This document shows positions 11,099 to 24,826 of a DNA stretch of 64,000 nucleotides, piece by piece. The notes under the pieces were generated by a model that was given only the letters and a program-made list of their open reading frames with translations, was not told the origin of the DNA and ran no database searches. This DNA comes from Ophiodon elongatus (taxonomy: Eukaryota; Chordata; Actinopteri; Perciformes; Hexagrammidae), in NCBI GenBank assembly GCA_016806645.1, contig JACSYO010002007.1, positions 901,501 through 965,500 of the forward strand. The letters run 5' to 3'. The translations under genes and the position numbers were made by a program. The number at the start of each line of letters is the position of its first letter. The first letter of the stretch is position 1.

Positions 11099-14000
11099 CA
11101 CCTCGAATGCGCCGAGGTCGACAGCAGATGGTTGGGTGTGAGAAGCGCAGTAGAGTGGGAGAGATTGGCACCGGCGTCCTCTGAATGAGCACAGTCCTGG
11201 AATACAATGAAGACATCACTGAGCACGCACAGTGGAGCTCCACATCAAATTAGTTTCCGGAATCATCCGAAACGATGATGATGAGGAGGACCCTCTCTAC
11301 CAGCGTGGCAGCTCCTGAACCCGCACGCTGCGGTCCCAGAAGCAGATGGCTGGCTGCGAGTGCGGTTCACACATGATCGGGGAAGAAAGGAAAAAACAAT
11401 CTTTCCACCTTTACTTTGCAGCTGTTCCGCCCTCACCGAGCACTTCTCGCTGACGCTCCGTTATACATTATCATTTTGGAGTAGTGGGAATACGCCGCGG
11501 CTCGGTGCCTCTCCACTTCTGCTCGCCAGGAGCGTTTTCGACATCACAATCCAGAGAGCGAGTGTCTGGATGCCCTCCCCCCACCCCCCGGTAGCGCTTT
11601 GATACACGGGGCCGCAACTTGTTTTCGTTCTCCCTTCCAAATGGGTCAAAAAGATGACCAAGATTAGCGATCTGATCTCGGCCCATGAACGGCCCATGCA
11701 CGAGTCGCGACCGCCAATAACAAGAAATGGAGAATTTTCTACCATATCTCCCCAAAAGAACAGTCAACAAACTGCTGCCAAGAAATAGGTTTCAAAGCCG
11801 CCATGGCTTGTAGTTGAGTCTAAATTAAAAAAAAAAACAACAATATCAACACTGATGAAATCATTGCGGCTATTTAAAACCCGACTCCATTCCCAAACGA
11901 CCAGGGTCAGTGGAATGTTTTTGGTACAACATGGGGAAAAATGCTCAATAAACAGTGTCAGCAACACAACATACAACGTACAATGTAACAGTTAATTAAA
12001 CAATGAGAACAATACAATTAAATGATCAAAACAATGGCAATAAAACAGGGAAATTTAATAGAAATGCCCAAGACCAGGATTTAATGAGGTTAGATTGCTC
12101 CAAATTAAAAGCCAGATAATAAAGATCATTAATTAACAATGCCAAGGGACTTTGCTGTTCTAAAATCCAAGGGGAGAGTCTTTAACAGTTTACGGCCATG
12201 AAAACAGAAGCTTCACCAAACATTAAGAACTTCTAAAAGAAAGGCAGTGGAAGATCAGAGACTTAAAGACAGACTTCTAACATATCAGACAATAACTCAT
12301 GACAACAATATTGCTTGGCGTCGAACCAAGGGCCTCCAGTGTCTGTATGAGACGCATAAGGCTTTGAACCAACTTCAATGTAAACCCATCCGTGTCATTA
12401 TTCGACAATCAGAGCAACTGACACCGTATGAAGAGGAAGTAGAGCGGGTTGGGAGTGGAGGTTCAACGTTGACTTATTTTACTGTAGGTCCGTTACGCAA
12501 CATCTGTACTTTGCTACGTAACAAACTTAGATATTTTACATCGTAATCAACTTTATGGCCAAGAATGGATGCACATACAATGAATTTGACAATTTTCTTG
12601 TAATGTACTTACACAGAAATAGAAATAACAGCTAGCGATAAGGACAACAAAGCTGGACAGATAAAGGTAAGGAATAGACATGACTGGTGTATATATAAAT
12701 AGCAATGATCAAAAATAAAATAGGAAATAAAATGTCTATGTACACATCTAATGTTGTATAAGCTGTAAACAAAACAAATTATTTTACATAAGAAACATAC
12801 TTATTTTACCCCCCTGATGTTCATGTACCTGAGTGTAGTAAAGAGCTCGATCCTCAACAAAAAGGACCTATTTACAGATTCTTTATATTTGATTTAACTT
12901 GTTATATAATATGCAACCAAACTACAAATAAATGATTGAGGAAAAAATGTCCATTTATCTGATGCAGCAGGTTTTAACAGTGTAACCCTTTTTAAATAAT
13001 GTTTAATGTTTGATTAGACTTCAGCAGAACCCCAAGCAGAGCGGCGCTTCATCCGGCTAAACCTCAACTCTTAGCCTCATTTGCTCTGGACTCACACGGC
13101 CCGGGGGCAACACACATTTTTAATAATCAGCTAAGAATACCATCCACCAAGATGGAACGGGAGTAAAAGCAATAAAATAGTGTATAAAAGAAAAAGGGGC
13201 CAAAGCTTTAAAATCCAACACAACTTGTACACGTTTTTTCTTAAAAGTCTAAGTATTCTGATGGCACTGGAAAGGAACTCCTTTCTCAGGACTCGTCCAT
13301 CACATATAATATATATAATTTCATTGGCTTGGTTGATAATATCGTTTTAAGGCATTTCTGTGTTGGAAATACAATTGGAAAGCTGCACGTTTCTTTATTC
13401 TTCTCGTTGCGAGAGAGTTTATATTTTTGGATCACACAAAAGTCTCAACAAGACACGAGAAAGAAGTCAAAACATGTAAAATCTCTCGACAGTTGCTTCT
13501 CGGGTCATAAATTCCTCAAATTTGAGTATTCATCCTACGTCCTAAAACTACCTACCTGTTTAAGTATTAACTGTCAAGAGAAGACATTTATTGTATTGAC
13601 CCTTTAGAAGAGAGCGCTGTCGCTTTAAGAAAGAAGTGACAAAACATGTGCTTGTGTTGAACCTGGGATTAGTTCATAAAAGTTGCAAAATGAAGATGGA
13701 CTTGTTCGTGTACGGTTCATTTTAAGGGTGCAACACAGGCGGCATGATATTCTTGGTCCCTTGAAAGAAAAGTTGTAATGCTGTCCGAAGCCAGAGGTGG
13801 ATCCGTGTTCCCGTTGTGCACCCTTGAAAATGGGTTCACCCATGCCCGCACTCGGTAAGAATAATTGTGGCCTTGGAGGCAGATTTTCGAGGCCGTGGTT
13901 TCTGTTGAGGCTCGGCGCTACGGTGTGCTGCAGAAGTGCATCATCGCTTCTATGAAATCTAAAGAACTCGGGACACTCCTCGCTGTTGGAGACATCCCCA

Positions 14001-14355
14001 GCACTTTATTAACTACTTTGTAACTGTCACTGGTGGGTTAAGAAATGTCTGTTTTTGTGAACAAAATGCAGATATTATCTCCCCTGCTGCTCCTTCCTCT
14101 CCCCGAAACACAAACACAGGCAAAGTGAACTTTTTCATCGTGATTGACTGCGCGACAGAGCGCCACGTGGCTCTCCGGGGAGAATGTGGTGTAAGAAATA
14201 TGCAGGTGATGAATTTACTTTCATTTAATAGCTTATTTTGCTGTAAGGGTGGTTCGTTTGTCTTCTCGCAGTCTACAAAATGGAATCAAAGACTTTCCAA
14301 CTTCCTTTAACAAGTTTTTTTCTTTTACAAGTTAAGGAAAAAAGGGATGTCAGGA

Positions 14356-14860
14356 CCATAGACGGTATATAAGAGGACGTAGTCATCGTGACCTCACCCG
14401 TTGGTTTGTGGACTGCAGTTATGAAGCCTCGAGTTTGTCGATCTGTCCGTCGCCATCTTGGCTTTTTGCAACCAATGAACTGAAGTGACCATATTTGGGC
14501 TGCGAAGGAGTGACGTAAAGACGCCATATACGGCTCTGGTAGGGTAGAGACCTGTCAATCACAGTAAGCCCGCCCTAAAGCATCCCCTGCTTTATGGTCT
14601 GTTTGACTCTAAATGGACCATAATTTACTAAATGAACATCATGCTGTATTGAAGAAGACTGGAAACTAGAGATTGAGACATAAACTCATGTTTACAATGT
14701 TTACTGAGGGAATAAATCAAGAGAGAAGTAGAGTCATTTTCTATAGACTTCTATACAACCAGAGGAGTCGCCCCCTGGTGGTCAGGAGAGAGAATGCAAG
14801 TTTTAAGACTCATCCGCATTGGCTTCACTCGGCATGAAGCGGAGGTTTGCCGCCTGCTGA
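14356..14860 (+). mobile_element. MITE-like dispersed repeat, copy 1 (long form)
   Basis: It begins at CCATAGACGGTATATAAGAG, a start typical of non-autonomous teleost DNA elements in my memory. It continues through a 'cctgtcaatcacag' and 'ccctgctttatggtctgttt' core to 'ggagtcgccccctggtggtc' and 'gcattggcttcactc'. From 14532 to about 14834 it is nearly identical to a second copy at 36583-36884, in the same orientation. The element has no coding capacity. The superfamily is uncertain. Confidence 0.85.
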
Positions 14861-15717
14861 GTGCTATTAAGTGGGCAGAAACCGGTCCTCTCTCTCACCC
14901 TTTCTCCTCTACGGTCTCCCTCCCTGCTGGAGGTGGAGCGATGGATCGATCAAGGTGACCCCAGCCGGCACACTTGTCTGCTCGCTCTGCCCGCCCCTCA
15001 TGCCGCCGCCCCTCACACTTACCCACTCTGAGCTGTCGGCTCACGCACCACAAGTCCCACAGGCAGTGCACTTCAGCATCTTGTTCGATAGACCCCCCCA
15101 CCCCCCCTCCACCACCACCACCACCACCATGTTCCCCCTGCAGCCTGCTGCCGTGTGACCCCGGCGTTTTCTTAGTGGGTCGATGACGTAAGGATCTGTG
15201 CTGCTTTTTAAATGGGCCAGAGCTGTGGTCATAAAACATGTTAATGTAGTCAATTAGCAGCTAATACAATAACCTCTCCAGACATATTAGGATCACTGGA
15301 GAACTCATAGTCCTTATAATGTAATGATGTATTACATCATCAGGAAATGTATTATCACAGGATCAGATTTTATTACACTTTCACTCCATTTAGAGAAACA
15401 TTTCATTAAATCCTCTTATTCCATTTGCTCATAACTCGCCCATAAAAAAACAATACTGCAGTAATTTTCTGCAGTTCCCCCGAAACAGCATTAAGCCATT
15501 AAAAATTATGATTTTAAAGCACAGCTAATGAAAGTCTGTGCTGCAGTTTTGAGATGATTGAACAGTGAAATTCTCCCTTGAAACCAATGCTGATCCGACC
15601 ATATGAGTCTAAAGCAGCTTTTAAATGATGCAAGACAAAAAACTGAGGAGGGAATCATACGTTTTAAGGGCTTAAGTCAATAAAATATTGTAGTAGCAAT
15701 TGTTTTTTATCGGTGAG

Positions 15718-16660
15718 CTGTGGGGCTGCACGGATACCAATATCAGGCCGATACTGACTCAAATAGCTGGACTGGGTATCGTGGCAATGGGGTCCATCTA
15801 TGCAATTAAATTCTATGTGTAAACTATATACTGGAATGTTGATTCCTGTTGAAGTTTTGACCAATTTCTTGCTGCATTAAAAAGGTTAACAGTTAAGTTT
15901 GAATATGTTTGGACCATGTTGCTGGTGTACGATTTATTTCTTTGATAATTGATAACGATTTGCTAAATTTCGATCTGTATATTTATTTATTTATTTGGGA
16001 AAGCAATGTTGATGTCAATCCTGACGTTGCACATAAAAGAATGATGCCAGTCTCTTCCGCACAGTGAGGCATACGAGCTTTTAATTAAACACTGGTACCT
16101 GATAGTCCTCTGTAGCGGTACCCAGGTATCTGTATCTGTATCAGTACCCAGGTATCTGTATCGGTACCCAGGTATCTGTATCGGTACCCAGGTATCTGTA
16201 TCGGTACCCAGGCATCTGTATCGGTACCCAGGCATCTGTATCGGTACCCAGGCATCTGTATCGGTACCCAGGTATCTGTATCGGTACCCAGGCATCTGTA
16301 TCGGTACCCAGGAATCTGTATCGGTACCCAGATATCTGTAGCGGTACCCAGATATCTGTAGCGGTACCCAGGTATCTGTATCGGTACCCAGGCATCTGTA
16401 TCGGTACCCAGGCATCTGTATCGGTACCCAGGCATCTGTATCGGTACCCAGGCATCTGTATCGGTACCCAGGCATCTGTAGCGGTACCCAGGCATCTGTA
16501 TCGGTACCCAGGTATCTGTATCGGTACCCAGGTATCTGTATCGGTACCCAGGTATCTGTATCGGTACCCAGCTATCTGTAGCGGTACCCAGGTATCTGTA
16601 GCGGTACCCAGGTATCTGTATCGGTATCGGGACTGAAAAGATCCAATCTGGTCCCCTTGC
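15718..16660 (+). mobile_element. DNA-transposon-like repeat with an expanded minisatellite in its 3' part
   Basis: It starts with 'ctgtggggctgcacggatac' and 'caatatcaggccgatactga', followed by 'actggaatgttgattcctgt' and 'tttctttgataattgataac'. It closes with 'tatcggtatcgggactgaaa'. I recall this order from a common teleost repeat whose ends are rich in TATCGG. Between body and end lies the 20-bp array at 16111-16627. The superfamily is not certain (hAT-like is possible). Confidence 0.65.
16111..16627 (+). repeat. 20-bp minisatellite, about 25 units
   Basis: The unit is cggtacccaggtatctgtat, with variant bases at a few fixed sites (ggtatc/ggcatc/gatatc, and tatcgg/tagcgg). It contains a KpnI-like GGTACC core. 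Because 20 is not a multiple of 3, every frame of the - strand cycles through the same amino acids with a 60-bp period, so all three - strand frames stay open (GYRYRCLGTDTD-like text). These are not genes. Confidence 0.97.
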
Positions 16661-19600
16661 GAGTCGCCGGTTCCTCCTCCGAGCCGGGTTGCACATGACA
16701 ACTTTGCCAACAAGGAAACTATCGGCGTTGCCTCGTCTCCAGATCATGACGCAAATGAACTACAGCATGCAGACATGAATGAAAAAAACCTGCTTCCTGT
16801 GTACGGAGGCAGCAACGTCAACCGTGTTCTTTAGATTTAGCCCCTGTAGATTCACCAGAGCGATGTTTTAAGATTCCACGAGAGCTGCCTTCCATCTCCT
16901 CCTCTCTCCTGAGGTCAGCGCTCGCTGCACCACCGCGCAGAACAAAAGGCTTCCTTCTGAGGTGATCAATCCTGAAGTGAAAGGTAAGGAGAGAGGAGTT
17001 GAGATGACGAGAGAGAGAGAAAGAGAGAGAGAGCAGGAGGCAGCATTGAAGGTCAGGCTGGGAATCTTTGGGAGCACATGCATCCTCCGTGGAGAGGAGG
17101 CCTTGTTAATGGTTTCCGCCGCATAGTGAAGCTAACAAGAGTCTCCTCGGGACCTGACAGGATGCGGATTCATCAAAACATGATGAAAAGGTATGCGGGG
17201 GGGGGGGCGGCGGGGGCTCTGCAGCACTGGCAGCCCGGCTACCTCTGCAACAGTGTCAGACGACCAGCACCAGTCCTTCTGAGGCGTTACGTCCAAAACA
17301 TCCTTTCAACCGCTCTGAAGTCAAACCATCAAAAAATTCTAAATGTGATCCTTTTTTACTTTGTTATAGTCATTTATAGTGTTTTTTTCATAAAGGCACA
17401 CAGTTCACATTATTAGGAAATAAAAGTATTTTCATTGATTAAAAACAAATCTTGTTATTAGTAGTTTTAATGATGTATTTACAAGCTGTTTATAGCTTAA
17501 ACAGCTCATAATTCATCTCTAATATCTATTTTTATGTTGCTGTGAAAACATCTCCTTCAAACAACTGGATTTATTGAAGTTTCTCACCAACACTACGTTT
17601 TACGAGATTACGTGTGAAACGCATCATGATGACGTTATAATTTACCTTCGCCCAGTTCTCATTTTCACCGAACAGAAAGCATAAATCCTGATGACTCATT
17701 TGACTGAAAATCGGCGGATAACGATGTCGTTTGACGATGCTCGTGTGTGTGTGTGGGGGGGGTGTGTGTGGGTGGGTGTGAACACATGTGGCGTCTTTGT
17801 CTCAGAGTTCCCAAGATGCTCCTAACCCCTACTAATCTTAATTCCACGGAGACGGTGCGTATAATTAGAGCTTGGATCAGCGCCAGTGTCTTATTGCTCC
17901 CGATGTACAGGCTGGCTTATGGTCCCGACCCCAGTGCACTGTGGGTGACCCCCATTCGGCCAAGCACCCCCTGCCCCACACACACACACCCTGCCATCAT
18001 GGCCGTGGTGCAGGGCTTATGATAAGCCCACAACCTCTTGTCAAACCCCTGCTCCTTTTTCATTCCGTTTCATCTCACTTTCTTTACTTTTCTTCTTCTT
18101 GTTTCTCATCTTCCTACCGCGGCTTCGTCGCCTCCATCGCGGATCACCCTTTGTTTTAACCTCCGAACCGCCTCACTCCTCCTCCTCCGTCACTCTGAAG
18201 TCAAAGTCTGATTCCTCTAACAAATGCTCACTATTGCAGATTGGTTCACACTCGGAAGGCGTGCGATGTGTTGGAGGTTAACGTCGGCACAAGATGGAAT
18301 TCCTGTTTCCCTTTCGATCTTCGCGTTATCAAAGGATATCCATGGCAACACCGAGGGCCGACTCTCACACTTTAGCTCGCGCTGCTTAACCCCCTAACGA
18401 TACGTGTTGCAACGGGAGGGGGGAAAGTCACAAGTTTCATCACAATATGATCTTAAATAGATTCTTTGGACAACAATAAGATATCTGCTGATATCACAAA
18501 GTTTTCCACAATGAGAATTAGATTTTGATTCAATTCAGTTCGATATTACAGCCCCAGTTCAGACCAGGAAATATGATTTGCCAATTTTATTCCTGGGCGC
18601 TGCAATGGGAACTTCAAAATATGTATATACATATATATACATGTATCTTTTTTTTTTTTTCTCACTTTGCATCGATGATATTGGATCGTTGATCATTGAA
18701 TTGATACAAAGATCCGGATCGATGTATCGTCGCACACTGAGTCGCAGCCGTGCTGAAGAAACGTCATCTGAAGAGGGAGCTCGTGACTTCTGAGTCAAAA
18801 ACACAGCTTGAGAAAGAAACGAGATTGTAGTGACGCGTGCTCTTCGCTAAGACGTCGTTTTTTGAAGCCGTGATAGTTAACATTAAGATCAGTTCTTCTA
18901 ATGAGGATAATGAAGTAAAATTCAAACTACTCTCTATCAAATGTATCTGGACTCGAGGCCTCTTGCCCTGGAACTTTGGATCGTATCCGGCCTCCGTTGA
19001 GCGCCTCTAGGACTCCTCGTCCATTCGCCTCAGAGACCTTTGGTGAGCTGCTGTTTCCCAGTTCAAGAACGAAGAACACCTTCATGTGCGTTCCTTACGT
19101 TCCACTCCCGCTGCCGCCGCCATACACAGACTCAGATTAGAGACTCGACATACAGTATAAAGAGTTTGTTTCAAACTGCACAGTTTCAGCAGAAAATGTC
19201 CCACTTTTTTTTTTCTTTTTTATCTTCTTGTTTACATATGCTGCAATAAAAATGAACCTTTTTATTTGGGGTTAGGCAGTGGCACAGTTTGCGAAGAATT
19301 AAAAAGCAAAATTGAAATCGGAGCACAAAACCAAATTCACACACGGCAATGTGGCAAACACTGGCACCGACCCGGAGTATTGAATCAAACGCGGTGGGTA
19401 CGTTTAAAAACACCGAGTTAGGGGCGTCTAAGTCACGCTGCGTTGATTTGGTTGTTCATATTTTAGATCTGACGTGGCAGAAGTGAACCGGAGAGCTGTT
19501 CCAGGTGTGATTCAAGCGTTAGTGATCCATAAGGAGGCTGACTGAACTGTTCTTTTTCTTTAAAATACATCTCTTGACATGTAAGAGTAGTTTGGATACA

Positions 19601-20009
19601 CTCGCGCCTGGCTTTGGTCCAATAACTGCTGACTATCAAATCAAATTCTGTCTACTTGTTCTCATAATGTTTTCAGTTTTTTTTGGGGGGGGGGGCGGGG
19701 TTTCACACAAACTCTGCCACAGATCCCTCACATTTTAAGGCCTCTCGGCCTCCAAGATAACACCTCAGAGTTTGTATCTTTTGAACAGAGGCCTGTGTGA
19801 GCGCTCGCCGTGTGGATTTTGATGAAATGCTCCTCAAGTGAATCTTGCCAGTTATTGCTTCATTTTCAGGTGTTGTTTTTTTTTATTTATTTTTTTATTG
19901 TCCCTTCATCTCATCCCGAGCTTTCTGAAGTTTCTTTACTTTACATTGTTTCGTGTCTCCTTTTCGCTTTTGTTGATCGGCCGCGCCCCTTTGATGGAGT
20001 ATTGATCAG

Positions 20010-20044
<35 letters not shown>

Positions 20045-20577
20045 GGTGGGTGTGTGTGTTGGGGGGGGGCGGGGGAGATTGACGGGCTCAGGCGGAGAAG
20101 GGGAGGGTGAGATGGACGGAGATGTGCGCAGGGGTCCGGCGGTGAGATAGAGAGGGGGTCGGGGGGAGAGAGGGACAGAGGTGTAAAAGAGAGGAAGAGA
20201 GACAAAAAGGACGTGTAGAGAGAGAGAGAGAGAGAGAGAGAGGGGGAGGGATCAAAGCCTTCTCCCTTGTCAGCATTCACAGCGTGCGCCCTCCACACCC
20301 CACCTCACTGCTGGAGAGATGAAGAGATGAAGCGAGGGAGAAGCAGCGAGACGCTAACGTCGCTTCACAGGCGAAGATTTCCTCCCCTCCCTCCCCTCTC
20401 TCGCTCCTCCCTCCCCCCTCCATGGTTCTCACTCCAGTTTTCCTTCAGTGACGCTGAAGGATGATTGAGAGCTCTTCCACCGACAGCATTTTCTTCTTTT
20501 TTTTTTTTTTTTTAAACAGACGCATCAATAAATAAACGGCTTGATGTAGTGTGTGTGTGTGGGTAACTGTACGCATG

Positions 20578-20625
<48 letters not shown>
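20010..20625. repeat. Paired GT arrays flanking a purine-rich stretch
   Basis: GT runs at about 20012-20042 and 20579-20625 flank a G/A-rich segment (20071-20250, including (GA)n at 20217-20242) and a C/T-rich segment (20380-20430). No coding text was recognised between them. Confidence 0.9.
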
Positions 20626-20626
<1 letters not shown>

Positions 20627-20734
20627 CTGTGCGCCTGGCCGATCCAGTACTCCATCCCCTCTTCCCAGGGGCGAACTCTTTGAACGCCTTTGTCTTTCTC
20701 TCTGCTCCCATTTCTTTCTCTGCACTCTCCCAAG

Positions 20735-20930
20735 CTTTTTCTTTTTTTCACCCCCCCCCCCACCCCCCTCCCCGATCCCCCTTCACTGTCTGTCGTCACT
20801 CGTCCCTCTCCAACATCCTCCCTCATTCTTTCGTGTCTCATTTCCCTTCTCTTCTGTTTTCTCTCCTGTATTGTGCTTCTACCGTACCCCCCCACCCTCC
20901 TGCCCCCCCCCACCCCCCCCTCCCCCTCTG
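20735..20930. repeat. C/T-rich tract with long C runs
   Basis: Almost pure pyrimidine on the + strand, with C9-C10 runs at 20750 and 20905. The Pro/Ser-rich frames over it are incidental. Confidence 0.9.
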
Positions 20931-23352
20931 CGAGCTCTGCTGACGCACTCCATCTCTTTGGCACGCGGCTGCTCACTTTGAGAGCGCTCACACACAATTC
21001 CCTCCGACGTCTCGTGTGAGTGCGTACGTGGGAGAGAGAACGCGAGCATCTCTGAATCCACACATTTCTTCGAAGGCTGCAACCAATTTTTTTACTATTA
21101 TTGATCAATATATATATATTTGCTTTTGGCCCACAGCTTCCACTGTTTTGGTTTTGGTCCCAGTGCTCTCAGCAGCACTGTTTTCTGCTGCAGCAAGAAG
21201 AAGAAGAAGAAGCTGCTCTCAGTGAAAAAGCTGTGATGAATCCCAGTACACGGGACCTGCTCAGCCACAAACGTCTGACCAGCAAAGTTAAGGACTTGCT
21301 GGTGGCTGTAGTGGAGCAATTAGCGCCTAAAGAGCCAGATGTCTCCTCCTTGAGACCAAATCAAGGCACATTGAGGCTTACAGGAGACTGAAAGCCTTAT
21401 TACAGTCGGTGATACCAAGACAATGTTGTGTTTACAGCTTATTGTGCAGGATCCAAGTTGCCAAAGATATTAATTTATACTTAAATAAGCAATTGTTTAA
21501 GCTATGAAATGATCAAATTAGGGGGTAAATGCCCATCTCAAGGTCCCACAGTCCAAGATGACATCATCAAATTGCTTATTATGTCTCGCCAACAGTTAAA
21601 AAAACAATAATGCTGCATTAAAAACTAGAGAAGTTTAATCTCACTCAACATAACGAACAAAAAAAAAGAAAAACAGGGATTTATTCATCCTGTATTGTGC
21701 CTAACTTTAGTGGATCACAACATGTGGGGCATGAAATCAATCTGCAGATGCTCCGGTTCAAAATGAATTAAAACCGATCCGTTTGTATGTCTAATGGCCA
21801 CTTGGTGTGCGGATCAATCGGTTTTAATTCTGTAGATGTTTCCTTGATCCAGCACCCTGGACGTGCTTGTCTTTTTTTCTTTGTCGTTTATCGGTTCAAA
21901 ATGAGACCAAACTTATTTTTTATGGACTAAAAGGCTAAAATGAGGCCAGCAGCAGACTAAGTAAGGCTTGTTTTTAGCCTAGCCGATTGATGCAAATGCC
22001 TTTCTGCTCAAGAGTTATTGATCATAGCGGCCTCTACCGAACGCTTAAGAGGAGCGAGGATTTATTTGTGAATCGCTGCGACCACGAGAGGTCCTCGAGC
22101 ATACATTCATATACGAGCACACAAAATATCAGGCCGCTGGGTGCAGCAGTGTGCAGGATTAGCTGTGGACAGACGGACGGATACATGCACGCACACGAGC
22201 CAACGCATGATCTCCCCACAGGCTTATACGACTGAAAAGAAACATACAAGGCATGCATTACATTTTGATATATATATATATATATATAATTGTTTTAGTG
22301 CTTGTCTGTTCACACTCATGCTGTTGCATATCATTGTTTATGTATTCATGTCTCTATTACGTGCATTTTATTCAAACATGCTAACTTCACCTGCAGGCAC
22401 ATTAGCTCGTGCCATTTTCCAATTCCACTCTGTCTGAATTCATTAGCATTTATGAAAATGTACACACACGTACATGACTGCTCATGTGCAGGTATCTCCA
22501 AACTACCTGCCTGCCTGCATGCATGCATGTGTGTGTGTGTGTGTGTTTGTGTTTGTTTGTTTGTTTGTGTGTGTGTGCGCGGCCGTCTCCATGCACACGT
22601 CTCATAATTAGGTTTATTTATGCATAGTTGGCTCTGCCGCAGTCAGATATTCGTACACACACTAACTACCCTGCAGAAAAAACTAAGAGCCAATTTAAGA
22701 AGTAGGCGACTTGCACTGTAACTCCTCTGGCTTCTGGTTATCTTTGGAGCGCTGAGTGTGTGCCGTACAGCAGCTGCCTACTCGCAGCACGGCATAATGA
22801 GATTTGTGCAAATTGTATCTTCCGTAGGACTCGGTCCAAGGCGGTTATGCTCAGAATTCTCACGCCGCCCCGTAACTTGATGGCGGCGGTCCGGTCTCTC
22901 TCCATCTTCAGCCCTCCTCTCTCACCTCTGACCAACCACTCAGTGTCCTCATTAGGGACGCGACTGTACAGCGTAGATTTGAGGACTATATCAGATCTAT
23001 ATCAAAACTATATCAAATCTTTTCTCCAGTTTGTTTTCGCCAACTAATTCTTCTTGATTCTGGCCTGCAGTCCTGTCGACCACGTTAACACCTCAATCAC
23101 AAACCTCAGTTCTGAATGCTGGTGATGTAGCAACATGTTTGTTTAGTACGTGTCTGATCGTGTTTGTTGCCATGTTGGACTCCATTGTAGTCATGTGGCC
23201 ATGTTCCCGGACCTCACATGGTGATTTTGAGGGTAAAATGTTAAATGAGGTCCAACACTTTGCTTAAAAAAAGACCCATCTTGTAAAAAGACTACATTTT
23301 CTTTAACCCTTTTACCTGTGTTGTTGTTGTTAAGCACCTGGTTCTGGCTCTC

Positions 23353-23383
<31 letters not shown>

Positions 23384-24697
23384 GGTGGCCTCTGGATACA
23401 GGATCCATGCTGATGTCATGTTACAGCCCTCAAAGGTTTTCTTTGGTTCAGACTCAGAAACTCATTTCCAGTAGCAGCAGGCAGTCATTTTTTACGTGTG
23501 AAAGTGTCTTTTTATATTTCAGACTAGGTTACACTATTGTTACTGTTGTTGTTCTACATTTCTATTGAGTGAAGCTAATCGGGACAGGTGAGACTAGACG
23601 AGACAGAACTTCAAACATTGGGTGACACGACAGGATTAACGTGACGGGGCAAAACAAACAAAACTGAAATTAATAACGACAGTTGGATCTGATGCTGCGT
23701 TTCGTAGCGACGGTGCAGGCTCCTTTAAGTGTGTATGCCAATTTAGCGGAGCCATAGGGGAGGTTGTTTTTGTAAGAGGAGAAAGAAAAATAAAGAGAGA
23801 GGGAGAAATAAATAGAAGTTTTCCTGGCTAATGATGTCTCATGGTCCAACCATTTTTTAATCTTCCCTTTTGAGGAATTGCATTACATATTGTCCGTTGA
23901 ACACAGAGGAGCATTTAAGCAGCAAAAACATGGCCAGATGTTTCCCTCGGGAGATGGTGGAGACCAAAACAAAGCAAAAAGGGGGCGTTTTCAGGTGCTC
24001 AGAAACACAATTCCAAATAAATGATAATGTTGCTCTGTATCCGCGAGATGTGTAACAGGCAACCGACGGCTAACAAGTTCGCTAACAACTTTATGGAGTA
24101 ATAATAATAAAATGTTATGTTTACAGCTTGTTCTGCTGTCCCCAAGTTGTGAAATTGGTGAACATGTCTGTAAAAACAAATAAAATCTAATTCTACCGAG
24201 AGAAGGATTAAATTGTCTCGAACACATTAAAACGTGTGTCTCTCTCGCTCCCTTTTAATAAGTGTAGTTTTCTGGTTTTATGTTTTATTCTAATTGTCAA
24301 TAAAAAAATAAAAAAAAATGTTTTAAATTCAGGTTGATGAAACTTGCAGAACTCTGATTGCCCTTGAGCATGGAGCTCCATTGGAGCAGAAATGTATTGT
24401 TCAGAAACACAGGAAATGAATGGCGGACAGTTCCAGTGGAAATATATATATTTTATTATTGTGAACAGGACAGAAAACAGGACTTCATCCGGGTGCCACT
24501 GTTTTAAAGAAAGGTTAGCGACAGACCCGGCCGTTTGCAGGGAGGCTGAGGGAGGTGCACTGAATCTTCAAAGTTTGTTTACCACAACATTCAGATGCTC
24601 CTCCATCTGCTCTTTATCCAGTAAATCAATTCTGTTGCTTTGTGCTTATCAAGGAGCTCCGATTATGAAAAAGGATGTTGTCTGCATGCAGATTCGC

Positions 24698-24826
24698 TCT
24701 TCTTCTTCTTCTTCTTCTGCTTCTTTTGCTTCTTTTTCTCCTCCCCTTCTTCTCCTCCTTCTTCTTCTTCTCCTCCTCCTTCTTCTTCTCCTTCTTCTCC
24801 TCCTCCTCCTCCTCCTCCTGCTTGCC
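24698..24826. repeat. (TTC/TCC)n trinucleotide tract
   Basis: Pure pyrimidine trinucleotides ending in (CTC)n just before 'ctgcttgcc'. Translated frames give poly-Leu, poly-Ser/Pro or, on the other strand, poly-Glu/Gly. Confidence 0.96.

Noticed and set aside
12247..12546. 99-residue open frame without simple repeats
   Set aside because: It looks more like ordinary protein text, but no motif, splice site or neighbour supports it. The 3' part sits in AT-rich intron text that may be a degraded repeat.
15987..16747. Three overlapping - strand open frames of 162, 220 and 190 residues with GYRYRCLGTDTD-like repeats
   Set aside because: The 20-bp minisatellite has no stop on the - strand and its length is not a multiple of 3, so all three frames are open automatically.
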